DNA from: Actinomadura syzygii | Lineage (GTDB): Bacteria > Actinomycetota > Actinomycetes > Streptosporangiales > Streptosporangiaceae | NCBI RefSeq assembly: GCF_008085905.1 | Contig: NZ_VSFF01000008.1 | Span: forward strand, 310,001 to 374,000 | Direction of reading: 5' to 3' | Length of the DNA: 64,000 nucleotides | In this document: positions 1 through 7,760 of the stretch, one piece after another | Layout: every line of letters starts with the position of its first letter | How positions within the stretch are numbered: the first letter of the stretch is position 1 | Notes under the pieces: model-generated | Told to the model about the DNA's origin: nothing | The model's input: only the letters and a program-made list of their open reading frames with translations | Databases searched by the model: none | Made by a program: the position numbers and the translations under genes

Positions 1-1508
1 AAGCTCTCGCTGCCGTGGGCGTGGGTCTGACCGTAGCCTTTCAGCACACCCTGGCATTCGACGATCTCGCAGGCCAGCCCGTAGTCGTCGGACGCCGTGG
101 CCACGACCAGGTCGAGCCAGGCGTCGATCGCCTGCTGCTCGCGGCCGAACCGCAGCGAGCGGGGCCGGAGCGGCCTCATGCGCGCCATGACCCACAGCAT
201 GCTGAACCCGAAGGCCCCGGTGGTGTTGACGACCATCCCGTCGCGGGTCGTCCTGGCGACGACCCGGCCGAAGGTCCTGGACGCGGCGAGACGGCGTCCG
301 AGCCGGGTGGGGAGGGTGTCGGTGATCTCGTCGATCCGCGGGTGAAGGTACTCGCGGACCTGCATCAGCTGCCCCGGCTCGGCATGGGCTTCCTCGCGGA
401 TGCCGGTGATGCGCCGCCGCCGGATCTTCTGCAGGGCGACGTGGACGGTGTCCTGGTAGCACATCCACAGTGCCACGTGCCGGGCCGCCTCGGCGGTGAG
501 CCGCGCGGACCCGTCGCCGTCGACCTCGGCGATCCGGGCGAGGCGCTCCAGGTAGCGGTCGGTGTAGGCGGTGTCCTGGTAGACGGCTGTCCGGACGATG
601 CCGCGCACCAGCATGGACCGGGCCGGTGCCGGGAAGCCGGAGACCTTCGCGGCGTGCCCGCGCAGGGCGGGGCCGACCAGGCGCGCCGGGTCGGTGGCCG
701 CGAGTTCCCGGTGCCGCGCCTCCTCGGCTTCCGCGGCCTCCTCGGCGGGGTCGCGGGGCGGGCGGCGTCCGATCGTCACCGGCACCGGGCCGCGTCCCGC
801 GGGCCTGGCGGGAGCGGGGACCGGAGCCGGGGCCCGCGCGGCGTCGTGGCCGAGGGCGAACGCGGCCAGCGAGGCGTCCACGGCCTTGCCGGAGCGGCGG
901 ACGGCGGCCTCGAAGTCGTCCCGGCCGAACGGCAGCGCCTTCGACCCGGCCAGTGCCCCGAGCAGCGAGGCGCTGATGACGCTGCCCGCCCTGGTCGCGA
1001 GCTCCATGAAGTCGGCGCCGACGAACCGCTTCGCCCCGGCGCGGGCGGCGGTCAGGAGTTCGTCGCCGGACGCCCGTCCGTCGCCGGGCGCGATCCGCTC
1101 GGTGATGGCGTAGACCCGGTTGGTGGACGCGATCAGCGTCGTCCGGTCGGGAGTGGCGAACCCGCGCTGGACCGCCCGTCCCGCCTCCATCAGCTCCGAG
1201 GCGATCACGATGTCGACCTCGCCGGGCGTGGGGAACAGGCCGAGGACCGGCTCCCGCCGGACCGCGCCCGCCGCGGCGTCGGCGGGCGGGGCGTCGGCGG
1301 GCGGGGCGTCGGCGGGCGGATACAACTCCACGTAGTAGACGGTGGCGCCGGTGCGCTGGGCGACACCGGCGACCGAGGTGCTCTGCGCGGTGTACCCGGC
1401 GGCCTCGCCGACGGACACGACCCAGTCCGCCAGGACGCCGCCGCCCTCGCCGCCCATCGCCAGGATCGCGATCGTGATGGGGCGCCGTCCGTCCTGCCAC
1501 GTTCCCAT
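1..1508 (-). CDS. iorB: Indolepyruvate:ferredoxin oxidoreductase, beta-type subunit (3' end outside window)
   Basis: Second subunit of a ThDP/iron-sulfur 2-oxoacid oxidoreductase that turns arylpyruvates into aryl-acetyl-CoA, with ferredoxin as electron acceptor (family knowledge). The first ~60 residues have the nucleotide-binding look of a POR-gamma domain (ILAMGGEGGGVLADW) followed by QSTSVAGVAQRTGATVYY, the usual IorB signature. In-window length is 502 codons and no stop is reached, so this is the long actinobacterial form with an extra C-terminal domain, not the ~200-aa archaeal IorB. The ATG at 1508 overlaps the TGA of iorA (ATGA), so the two are translationally coupled. Residues ~63-78 are a 15-bp tandem repeat (PPADA three times) inserted in a loop. 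Family assignment good; exact arylpyruvate unknown. Confidence 0.85.
   Translation of the reverse strand, partial: MGTWQDGRRPITIAILAMGGEGGGVLADWVVSVGEAAGYTAQSTSVAGVAQRTGATVYYVELYPPADAPPADAPPADAAAGAVRREPVLGLFPTPGEVDIVIASELMEAGRAVQRGFATPDRTTLIASTNRVYAITERIAPGDGRASGDELLTAARAGAKRFVGADFMELATRAGSVISASLLGALAGSKALPFGRDDFEAAVRRSGKAVDASLAAFALGHDAARAPAPVPAPARPAGRGPVPVTIGRRPPRDPAEEAAEAEEARHRELAATDPARLVGPALRGHAAKVSGFPAPARSMLVRGIVRTAVYQDTAYTDRYLERLARIAEVDGDGSARLTAEAARHVALWMCYQDTVHVALQKIRRRRITGIREEAHAEPGQLMQVREYLHPRIDEITDTLPTRLGRRLAASRTFGRVVARTTRDGMVVNTTGAFGFSMLWVMARMRPLRPRSLRFGREQQAIDAWLDLVVATASDDYGLACEIVECQGVLKGYGQTHAHGSES
1276..1320. repeat. 15-bp tandem repeat inside iorB
   Basis: Three near-perfect copies of a 15-bp unit (GCGTCGGCGGGCGGG on the plus strand), encoding PPADA three times in the beta subunit. 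In frame, so it only lengthens a Pro/Ala loop. Confidence 0.85.
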
Positions 1509-3673
1509 CAGGCCGCCTCGAACTTCGCCGCGCGCCGCTCGACCGGCCGGGTGAGGAGCCGGATCCACGCGCCGCGCGCCTTCGCCACCGCCCGGTCCCG
1601 CCGGGTCTCGTTGACGACCACGTCCGTCCGGTAGAAGGACGGGCACAGGGCGGCGGCGTGGGCGTTGGTGCCGCACACCCCGCACCCGACGCAACCGTCG
1701 ATCACGGTGGCGACCGGGTCGGTGCGCATCGGGTCGGGGTTCGCCTTGATCGTCAGGGACGGGCAGCCCGACACCCGGATGCAGGCGTGGTCGCCGGTGC
1801 AGGTGTCGGCGTCCACCCCGAACCGCTGCCGGACGACCCGCCTCCCCTCCTTGATCTTCCGATCGGTCTCGGGCCGGACGCGGCGCTGCCGGTTCAACTG
1901 GCACTCGGACTGCGCGACGATGACCTTCGGACCACGGTCCTTCGAGGTGAGCGCCTCGACGAACAGCTTCTTCAGCGCGCCGACGTTGTAGGTGTCCGTG
2001 ACCGTCCTGACCCACTGTACGCCGACGCCGCGCACCGCCCGTTCGATCGGATGCCTGGTGGAGCGGATCGGGTTGTCGGCCGTGGAGGACAGGAGGTCCT
2101 GTCCGCCGGTCGCGGCGCTGTAGGCGTTGTCCACCACGAGCAGCACCTGGTCGGTTTCGTTGAACACCGCGTTGCCGACGCCGCTGGTGAGCCCGTTGTG
2201 CCAGAAGCCGCCGTCGCCCATCACCGCGATGGTGGCGCGGTCGGCCTCGGCGGAGTTCAGCGCGGCGGCGCCCGCGGACCCGAGCCCGTAGCCCATCGTG
2301 GTGGCGCCGAGATTGAACGGCTCGTTGATCGAGAACAGGTGGCAGCCGATGTCGGCGCTGATGTGGTGCTGCTTCCCGGTCTCGCGCTCTGCCAGTTTGA
2401 GCGCGCTGAAGATCGGACGCTCGGGGCAGCCGGTGCACAGGCCCGGCGGTCGGGCGTGCACGGACTTGGGCTCGACCCTGGGCGCGAACGGGCTGCCCGG
2501 GTCGTCGTCGGGCAGCAGCAGCGCGGGCGCGCCTCCGACGGAGTCGGGCAGGTAGCGGGTGAGGAACCGCGACAACCCGCGGGTGACGGCGGTGGTGGTG
2601 TACTCGCCGCCGACCGGCAGCATGTCCTTGCCGTGCAGCGCGGTCGGCACGTCCGCGCGGCGCAGGATCGCGTGCAGGTTCTGCTCGATGTAGTCGGGCT
2701 GGCCTTCCTCGACCATCAGCACGGCGCGCTTGCCGCGGCAGAAGTCCAGGATCTCGCTCTCGATGACCGGGTAGGTCACGTTCATGACGTACAGCGGGAC
2801 GTCGGTGTCGCCGAACGCGTCCGAGCAGCCCAGCAGTTCCAGGCCCCGGTTGAGGGTGTTGTAGAGGCCGCCCTGGACGATGATCCCCACGTCGGCGGCG
2901 TCGGCGGCGAACACCTCGTTCAACCCGCGCTCGCGGACGAACTCGACGGCGGCGGGCAGCCGGGCGTTGATCTTCTCCTGCTCGTGCAGGAAGCTCGCGG
3001 GCGGCAGCACGATCCGGCTGAGGTCCCGCCTGGGGTTCTCGATCGCGTCCTTGATCGTGGTGGCCGGGCGCACGTTGTCCTTGGCCGTGAACGAGCCGGT
3101 CAGGTGGCACGAGCGCAGCCGGAGTTGGAGCATCACCGGGGTGTTGCTGGCCTCCGACAGCTCGAAGCCGGTCTCGACGGCGTCCACGATGGCGGCGATG
3201 TTCGGCCGCGGGTCGAGCAGCCACATCTGCGACTTCATCGCGAAGGCGTGCGAGCGCTCCTGCATGATGCTGGAGCCCTCGCCGTAGTCCTCGCCGAGGA
3301 TCACCAGCGCCCCGCCGGTCACCCCGCCGCTCGCGAGGTTCGCCAGGCCGTCCGAGGCCACGTTCAGGCCGACCGTCGACTTGAAGGTGATCGCCCCGCG
3401 CAAGGGATAGTGGACGGACGCCGCCAGCATCGCCGCGGCCGTCGCCTCCGAGGCGCTGTTCTCGAAGTAGACGTCCAGTTCTTGGAGGATCTCCCGAGCG
3501 TCGCCCAGGACGTCCATCAGGTGGGAGATCGGGGCTCCCTGGTAGCCGCCGACGTAGGCGACGCCGGACTGGAGCAGGGCCTTGGTGACGGCGAGGATCC
3601 CCTCCACGTGCAGGGTCGTCCCGGCCCCGTGGCGCAGTTGCCGGACCTCGTGGGCAAAGGATCGCTCGGCCAT
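1508..3673 (-). CDS. iorA: Indolepyruvate:ferredoxin oxidoreductase, alpha subunit
   Basis: Catalytic ThDP subunit converting arylpyruvates (indolepyruvate, phenylpyruvate) to the aryl-acetyl-CoA. 721 aa, the normal family length. The N-terminal pyrimidine-binding domain (GGYQGAPISHLMDVLGD, then FENSASEATAAAMLAAS with the conserved Glu) is followed by the transketolase-like middle part and the ThDP-PP domain near residue 450-560 (CTGCPERPIFSAL, MGDGGFWHNGL). The C-terminus carries two ferredoxin-like motifs, CTGDHACIRVSGC and CVGCGVCGTNAHAAALC. Start chosen at ATG 3673 because GGAGGAG lies 6 nt upstream; the longer frame to 3751 has no ribosome site. First gene of an iorAB pair, divergent from the cupin/paaX genes. 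A phenylacetyl-CoA product would be the classical PaaX ligand, which fits the neighbouring regulator (inference). Confidence 0.93.
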   Translation of the reverse strand: MAERSFAHEVRQLRHGAGTTLHVEGILAVTKALLQSGVAYVGGYQGAPISHLMDVLGDAREILQELDVYFENSASEATAAAMLAASVHYPLRGAITFKSTVGLNVASDGLANLASGGVTGGALVILGEDYGEGSSIMQERSHAFAMKSQMWLLDPRPNIAAIVDAVETGFELSEASNTPVMLQLRLRSCHLTGSFTAKDNVRPATTIKDAIENPRRDLSRIVLPPASFLHEQEKINARLPAAVEFVRERGLNEVFAADAADVGIIVQGGLYNTLNRGLELLGCSDAFGDTDVPLYVMNVTYPVIESEILDFCRGKRAVLMVEEGQPDYIEQNLHAILRRADVPTALHGKDMLPVGGEYTTTAVTRGLSRFLTRYLPDSVGGAPALLLPDDDPGSPFAPRVEPKSVHARPPGLCTGCPERPIFSALKLAERETGKQHHISADIGCHLFSINEPFNLGATTMGYGLGSAGAAALNSAEADRATIAVMGDGGFWHNGLTSGVGNAVFNETDQVLLVVDNAYSAATGGQDLLSSTADNPIRSTRHPIERAVRGVGVQWVRTVTDTYNVGALKKLFVEALTSKDRGPKVIVAQSECQLNRQRRVRPETDRKIKEGRRVVRQRFGVDADTCTGDHACIRVSGCPSLTIKANPDPMRTDPVATVIDGCVGCGVCGTNAHAAALCPSFYRTDVVVNETRRDRAVAKARGAWIRLLTRPVERRAAKFEAA

Positions 3674-3741
3674 ACCGGCTCCTCCTCGTTGGGGCAACTG
3701 AGGCCAGTGCTCAGACGCTAGCCCATCTTCCTCTTGTGTGT

Positions 3742-3766
3742 CGACCGTCAAAATCTCGCACTATCG
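3742..3766. promoter_or_regulatory. Promoter element copy 1 (candidate PaaX operator)
   Basis: CGACCGTCAAAATCTCGCACTATCG (given here in two parts: CGACCGTCAAAATCTCG, CACTATCG). It shares CACTATCG, a GACSGTC core and the preceding CCTCTTGTG (3730-3738) with copy 2 at 3803-3848. It lies ~70 nt upstream of iorA. PaaX binding is inference. Confidence 0.45.
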
Positions 3767-3802
3767 CTGGTCGCAGCGGCCGCCGCGGGCGGTCCGGCCC
3801 GA

Positions 3803-3848
3803 CCTCTTGTGATTTTTTCTTGACGGTCGTAAAGTTCGAGCACTATCG
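3803..3848. promoter_or_regulatory. Promoter element copy 2 (candidate PaaX operator)
   Basis: Second copy of the element: CCTCTTGTG (3803-3811), TGACGGTCGTAAAG (3821-3834) and CACTATCG (3841-3848). It sits 35 nt upstream of the cupin start. The TGACGGT core recurs as TGACGGTGGTTAAA before paaX at 4363, as expected for an autoregulated local repressor. Confidence 0.5.
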
Positions 3849-3883
3849 GGCCGTCTCCCGGTCCGCGGCCAAGGAGGTATGTG

Positions 3884-4279
3884 GTGTCCCAGGAAGCCGG
3901 ACGCACCATCGCGACCGAAGAGATCCCGTTCAAGCCACTGGCGCCCGGCGTCGACATGCGCGTCGTCCACCTCGACGAGAGCGGCTCGTGGACCGTCATG
4001 ATCCACTCCCGTCCGGGCTCGGTGCTGCCCAGGCACCAGCACCTGTCGCAGGCCGAGATCTTCATCATCGAGGGCAAGGGCAACCACCCCCAGACCGGCG
4101 ACTACAACAAGGGCGACTACATCATCGAGCCGGCCGACGCGATCCACGACGGCGTGGTCTTCGAGGTGGAAGTCCTGATGATCATGCGCAGCTCCGGCGA
4201 CGTCGCCTTCCTCAACGAGGACGGCTCGACCGCGTTCATGATGGACAGCGGCATGCTCGCCGGCTTCGCCGCAGGATGA
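3884..4279 (+). CDS. Small cupin-domain protein
   Basis: 131-aa single-domain cupin. The metal-site pattern is visible: RHQHLSQAEIFIIEGKG supplies the HxH...E of cupin motif 1, and a second barrel segment GDYIIEPADAIHDG supplies the late His. Homologues include ChrR-like cupins and 2,4'-dihydroxyacetophenone-dioxygenase-like proteins that act on small aromatic or keto acids; which activity applies here cannot be read. There are two consecutive GTG codons (3881, 3884). AAGGAGG at 3871-3877 is 6 nt from the second, so I start at 3884. It heads a plus-strand unit divergent from iorA and is followed by a strong hairpin, so it is probably monocistronic and regulated with iorAB. Confidence 0.8.
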   Translation: MSQEAGRTIATEEIPFKPLAPGVDMRVVHLDESGSWTVMIHSRPGSVLPRHQHLSQAEIFIIEGKGNHPQTGDYNKGDYIIEPADAIHDGVVFEVEVLMIMRSSGDVAFLNEDGSTAFMMDSGMLAGFAAG

Positions 4280-4280
4280 C

Positions 4281-4309
4281 GGGCCCGCGTGCCGGGGATG
4301 CGCGGGCCC
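4281..4309. terminator. Hairpin after the cupin gene
   Basis: Perfect 9-bp stem GGGCCCGCG / CGCGGGCCC with an 11-nt loop, 1 nt after the cupin stop. A second GC hairpin follows at once. No T-tract, as is common in actinobacteria. Confidence 0.65.
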
Positions 4310-4362
4310 GGGGCGGGCGCCGCCCCGGGCCCGCGCCCGGCGCCTGTGGACGGTCGCCTTCC

Positions 4363-4382
4363 TGACGGTGGTTAAATCTCCG
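4363..4382 (+). promoter_or_regulatory. Third copy of the TGACGGT element, before paaX
   Basis: TGACGGTGGTTAAATCTCCG, 54 nt before the paaX start. It matches the core and following A/T run of the element at 3821. A candidate autoregulatory site. Confidence 0.45.
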
Positions 4383-4435
4383 TAACACGGTGTGCCACCG
4401 GTCGAGCAAGCCCCCGAACGTGAAGGCGGAGCCGC

Positions 4436-5284
4436 ATGGCGGACGAGGAGGAGATCACCGGGCGAAGCCAGATGCCCCGCGCGCTGATCGTCACGGTCTA
4501 CGGCCTCTACGCGCGCGAGTCCGGCGGCTGGCTGAGCGTCGCCTCGGTGATCAGGCTCCTCGCCGGGTGCGGCGTCGACGCGCCCTCGGTCCGCTCGGCG
4601 GTCTTCCGGCTCAAGAAGCGGGGCCTGCTCATCTCCCGCAAGCGCGGCGGCGTCGCCGGCTACGCCCTGTCGGAGGACGGGCTCGCGATCCTGCGCGAAG
4701 GCGACCGCCGGATCTTCGAGCGGCGCCGCGCCGTCCTGGAGGACGGCTGGCTCCTGGTCGTCTTCTCCGTGCCGGAGACGGAGCGAGACAGGCGCCACCA
4801 ACTCCGTTCGCGCCTCTCCTGGCTCGGCTTCGGGACGGTCTCGGCGGGCGTGTGGATAGCCCCCGCCCACCTGCTCGAAGAGACCCGGGACGTGCTGACG
4901 CGCCACGGCCTCACCTCTTACGTCAACCTCTTCCAGTCCCAGCACGTCGGGTTCGAGGACATCGCCGGACAGGCCCCCGCCTGGTGGGACCTGACCCGGC
5001 TCCAGCACCTCTACCAGGAGTTCCTCGACCGCCACGAGCCCGTGCTGGAGCGATACGCACGCGGCGGGGACGTCGATCCCGCCGTCGCCTTCACCGACTA
5101 CCTGGCCGCGCTCACGGACTGGCGGCGCCTGCCCTACTCCGACCCCGGACTCGCCGTCGAGGTCCTGCCCGAGGACTGGAACGGCGTCCGCGCGGCCGAC
5201 ACCTTCTTCGAACTCCACGAACGCCTGGCCAAGCCGGCCCACGAATACGTCGAGTCCGTACTGCGCGCACCCACTGCCGACTGA
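4436..5284 (+). CDS. paaX: PaaX-family transcriptional regulator
   Basis: 282 aa, normal for PaaX, the repressor that in known systems is released by phenylacetyl-CoA. The N-terminal winged helix (about residues 13-80: ALIVTVYGLYARESGGWLSV, then SVRSAVFRLKKRGLL) is followed by the central ferredoxin-like (Cas2-like) domain around 95-165 (DGWLLVVFSVPE, SRLSWLGFGTVSAGVWIAP) and the alpha-helical PaaX-C domain (WDLTRLQHLYQEF, PEDWNG). ATG 4436 follows a weak GGCGGAG. The gene is alone on its strand between the cupin and a convergent minus-strand gene. The aryl-acetyl-CoA product of the adjacent iorAB would be a suitable ligand (inference). The symbol reflects family, not proven orthology. Confidence 0.9.
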   Translation: MADEEEITGRSQMPRALIVTVYGLYARESGGWLSVASVIRLLAGCGVDAPSVRSAVFRLKKRGLLISRKRGGVAGYALSEDGLAILREGDRRIFERRRAVLEDGWLLVVFSVPETERDRRHQLRSRLSWLGFGTVSAGVWIAPAHLLEETRDVLTRHGLTSYVNLFQSQHVGFEDIAGQAPAWWDLTRLQHLYQEFLDRHEPVLERYARGGDVDPAVAFTDYLAALTDWRRLPYSDPGLAVEVLPEDWNGVRAADTFFELHERLAKPAHEYVESVLRAPTAD

Positions 5285-5349
5285 CGCCCCCGGCTCCCCG
5301 CGCCGCCCCGAAAACATGCGTGACCTTAGCATCCAGAAGGCAAAACCCC

Positions 5350-5366
5350 GCAGGTCAGAAGCCTGC
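5350..5366. terminator. Weak hairpin between convergent paaX and the YbaK chimera
   Basis: GCAGG / CCTGC stem with a 7-nt loop inside a 130-nt convergent gap; otherwise nothing recognisable in 5285-5414. Confidence 0.3.
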
Positions 5367-5414
5367 AACCGGCTTCGAGGCGTAGGTAGCCCGGATGAAC
5401 GGCATGCGCTTACG

Positions 5415-5936
5415 TCAGGGTGAGACCGTGATGGGTGCGATGCGGGGGGCGGCGATGCGTGCGTAGTCGTCGGTGGCCAGGGCGATCGAGCGGTCCAGCC
5501 GGGCGGCGTTGAAGAACAGCTCCGGGACCTTGAGCAGCGCCGGGTCGGCCACCACCTCCAGCCCGGGGTGGTAGCTGAAGGGCAGGACGGTTCCGCTGAC
5601 GCTGCCGGCCAGTTCCTCGGCCTTGTCCCGGCTCGCGAAGGCGGCGTAGGTGCCTTCCAGAAGGGCCTTGACCGCCTGGAGGTCCAGGCGGGCGTCGCCG
5701 GGCACGACCGCCAGCACGTGCCGGGTCACCTTCTTGCCGATCTTGACCATGACGACCAGGCACTTGGCGGCCCGCGCGACATCGTGTCCGCGCAGGGCGC
5801 TGACCAGGTCGGTACGCCCTTCGGGCGCATGGTCGATCAGCGACTCCTTCGCTCGCGCGATGCGCTCTTCATCGCGCTTGTAGAACACCCACTGCCTGGT
5901 CTTCTTGCCGCGCACCAACCCCGCCTGGGACAGCAC
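5415..5936 (-). CDS. Chimeric protein: ArsR-type helix-turn-helix remnant joined to a YbaK/ProX deacylase domain
   Basis: 173 aa. Residues 1-30 (LSQAGLVRGKKTRQWVFY) are the recognition helix and wing of an ArsR-type domain. In-frame codons upstream of GTG 5936 still encode GEHLR before a stop at 5964-5966, so the first half of the HTH is missing. From about residue 35 (IDHAPEGRTDLVSALRGHD) to the end it is a YbaK/EbsC aminoacyl-tRNA-editing-type domain (VLAVVPGDARLDL, GTVLPFSYHP, ELFFNAARLD) lacking its own first ~20 residues. Such YbaK domains hydrolyse mischarged aminoacyl-tRNA. The junction looks like a deletion that fused two genes. Translation start uncertain; may be expressed or a pseudogene. 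Confidence 0.6.
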   Translation of the reverse strand: MLSQAGLVRGKKTRQWVFYKRDEERIARAKESLIDHAPEGRTDLVSALRGHDVARAAKCLVVMVKIGKKVTRHVLAVVPGDARLDLQAVKALLEGTYAAFASRDKAEELAGSVSGTVLPFSYHPGLEVVADPALLKVPELFFNAARLDRSIALATDDYARIAAPRIAPITVSP

Positions 5937-5983
5937 CCGCAGATGCTCGCCGCACTTTGGCAGTCAACTAATTAGCTGTCTAC

Positions 5984-6235
5984 CTAAATCTCTCGCCGTG
6001 GCTGGGTGAAGCGCAGGATGTTGCCGGACGGGACGACCGGGTCGGCGGCAGGGGATTGGAGGACGATCCGCACGTCCGGCTGCGAAGGCGGGCCCACGCT
6101 CACCCGCCGCGTCCCACCGGAATCCGTGTCGGCGCGCACCACGAAGCCGAGCACGTCGCGGTAGAACCCGAGCGCCTCGCCCAGGTCGTGGACGGTCAGA
6201 GCGCACGAGGCGAGCCTGAGGTCAGCGCGGGTCAA
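5984..6235 (-). CDS. VOC (glyoxalase-fold) protein with an internal in-frame deletion
   Basis: 83 aa; VOC proteins of this type are ~120-135 aa. The first beta-alpha-beta-beta half (LGEALGFYRDVLGFVVRAD, SVGPPSQPDVRIVL) is intact. It then jumps from SPAADP straight to VVPSGNILRFTQP, which is the C-terminal metal-site strand of the second half. About 45 residues in between are absent with the frame kept, so one of the paired modules is gone and activity is unlikely. TTG start 6235 overlaps the TGA of the sigma-factor gene (TTGA), so the pair is coupled. Probably a decaying gene. Confidence 0.6.
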   Translation of the reverse strand: MTRADLRLASCALTVHDLGEALGFYRDVLGFVVRADTDSGGTRRVSVGPPSQPDVRIVLQSPAADPVVPSGNILRFTQPRREI

Positions 6236-7095
6236 CGCCGCTCCCCGCCGTCGGCGGGAAGGACGACGATGTCGAGGTCCCGGATCCGGTCCGGATCGGT
6301 GTCGACGTCGATCCGGGTGACCCTGTCGCCGTCGACGGTGAAGGTCATGACGGCCTTGGGACGGCCCAGGTGCGACCAGACGGCCGCCGGAACGCCGTCC
6401 ACCAGCGCGAGCCTGGCGGCCTGGGCCCGTCCGGCGAAGAACGCGGCCACCTCCTCGCCGCCGCGGAGATCGCCGACCACGGCGTCCGGGTCGAGCAGTT
6501 CGACCAGGGCGGCGAAATCACCGTCCCGGGACGCGGCCAGGAACGCCTCGACGATCTCCCGCTTCGCCGACCGCGCGGCGTCGGACGCGCCCGCCGCCCC
6601 CTGCACGCGCCGCCGGGCCCGGCTGGCGAGCTGCCGCGCCGCCGCAGGGGAGCGGTCGATGATGGGGCCGATCTCGGCGAACGACACGGCGAAGACGTCG
6701 TGCAGGACGAACGCGAGCCGCTCCGCCGGTGTCAGCGCGTCCAGCACCACCATCAGCGCGACGCCGACCGAATCGGCCATTAGCGCCTCGTCCTCGGGCC
6801 CGCTCGGCCCGGTCGGACGGATGCCCGTCTGCGGCTCGTCCGGCAGCGCCCCGGCCGAGTCCTCGCGCCGGTTCCGGCGTGCCTCAAGCATGTTCAGGCA
6901 GACGCGGGCGACGATCGTCGTCAGCCACCCGCCCGGGTTCTCCACCTGGCCGGTGCCCGCGCGGCTGACCCGCAGCCACGCCTCCTGCACCGCGTCCTCG
7001 GCCTCGCCGGGGGAGCCGAGCATCCGGTAGGCCATCGCGTGCAAGCGGTCCTGATGCTCGGCGAACCGCTCGCCCACCCAATCCTGCTCGACCAT
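6232..7095 (-). CDS. ECF sigma factor, SigJ/ECF41-like, with C-terminal SnoaL-like domain
   Basis: 287 aa. Sigma region 2 at about 12-75 (FAEHQDRLHAMAYRMLGS, DAVQEAWLRV), region 4 at about 115-165 (LDALTPAERLAFVLHDVF, FAEIGPIIDRSPAAARQLAS), then the SnoaL-like fold from about 180. ECF41 sigma factors use this C-terminal domain as a built-in regulator and typically sit next to a COE-type gene; here the partner is the truncated VOC gene. The usual glycine-rich DGGGK-type motif is not seen: the sequence goes from LDPDAVVGDLRGGEE directly on, so a few residues look deleted. The NPDKL-type ending is present as DPDRI. ATG 7095; divergent from the VOC gene at 7232. Confidence 0.85.
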   Translation of the reverse strand: MVEQDWVGERFAEHQDRLHAMAYRMLGSPGEAEDAVQEAWLRVSRAGTGQVENPGGWLTTIVARVCLNMLEARRNRREDSAGALPDEPQTGIRPTGPSGPEDEALMADSVGVALMVVLDALTPAERLAFVLHDVFAVSFAEIGPIIDRSPAAARQLASRARRRVQGAAGASDAARSAKREIVEAFLAASRDGDFAALVELLDPDAVVGDLRGGEEVAAFFAGRAQAARLALVDGVPAAVWSHLGRPKAVMTFTVDGDRVTRIDVDTDPDRIRDLDIVVLPADGGERR

Positions 7096-7115
7096 CTGTC
7101 ACATTCCTCCGTCTA

Positions 7116-7139
7116 GCCGGTCATTACTGATTGACCGGC
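7116..7139. promoter_or_regulatory. Inverted repeat in the divergent sigma/VOC promoter
   Basis: Perfect 8-bp arms GCCGGTCA / TGACCGGC around an 8-nt AT-rich centre, nested in a second pair TCACAT (7099-7104) / ATGTGA (7152-7157). Position between divergent genes suggests an operator; protein unknown. Confidence 0.45.
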
Positions 7140-7231
7140 GAACCCCGGCCGATGTGACGGGGGCCCGGCCCTGGCTGTCCGGCACGCCGGTTCAGGCGGA
7201 ACGAACACTTCGAACATCAGGGAGACACACT

Positions 7232-7645
7232 ATGAAAGCGCATGTCAGCTCCATCCTCCTCGGCGTCCAGGACATGGAGGCGGCCAAGCGGTTCTACACC
7301 GAGGGGCTCGGCTGGAAGATCAAGGACGACTACGGCATCTCGGTGTTCTTCGAGTCGGACGGAGCCTCGCCCGTCGGCTTCTACGGCCGCGACGGCCTGG
7401 CCGAGCAGGTGGGCACGAGCCCTGACGGCGGCGGCTTCAGCGGACTGGTGCTCACCTATGTCGTCCGCAGCGAGACGCGGGTGGACGAGATCATCGCCGA
7501 GGCCGCGAAGGCCGGCGCCACGATCCTCAAGCCCGCCGGGCCCCTGCCGTGGGGCGGCTACGGCGGCACCTTCGCGGACCCGGACGGCTACATCTGGAGC
7601 CTCGCCTACAGCGCCCAGGGAACCGACCAGCCCTACGCGGAGTAG
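7232..7645 (+). CDS. VOC-family (glyoxalase/bleomycin-resistance fold) protein
   Basis: 137 aa, a complete two-module VOC protein, in contrast to the deleted one nearby. Module 1: ILLGVQDMEAAKRFYTEGLGW; module 2 ends in GYGGTFADPDGYIWSLAY, the usual metal-site strand. Members range from glyoxalase I to dioxygenases and antibiotic-binding proteins, and no substrate can be assigned. ATG 7232 with GGGAGA 7 nt upstream; the longer frame to 7154 lacks a ribosome site. Divergent from the ECF sigma gene and probably monocistronic. Confidence 0.82.
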   Translation: MKAHVSSILLGVQDMEAAKRFYTEGLGWKIKDDYGISVFFESDGASPVGFYGRDGLAEQVGTSPDGGGFSGLVLTYVVRSETRVDEIIAEAAKAGATILKPAGPLPWGGYGGTFADPDGYIWSLAYSAQGTDQPYAE

Positions 7646-7718
7646 CCACCTGACGTCGGGTGGACGGGCTGCTGCTGGGCATACCCCGGCAAGCACAGAA
7701 GACCACCTACGCCTCCTG

Positions 7719-7744
7719 ACCCACACCGTCTGACCCACACCGTC
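7719..7744. repeat. 14-bp tandem duplication upstream of the YdeI-type gene
   Basis: TGACCCACACCGTC occurs twice back to back, immediately before the ribosome-binding region of the next gene. Confidence 0.6.
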
Positions 7745-7760
7745 CGGCAAGGAGAAAGCC

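Noticed and set aside
1658..3721. Long plus-strand open frame (687 codons) opposite iorA
   Set aside because: It is the mirror of a high-GC gene: no family resemblance, His/Arg/Gly-rich, and iorA on the other strand has clear motifs and a ribosome site.
5320..5400. tRNA-like or attachment-site-like sequence in the gap after paaX
   Set aside because: No acceptor stem, anticodon arm or CCA could be paired; only a 5-bp hairpin remains.
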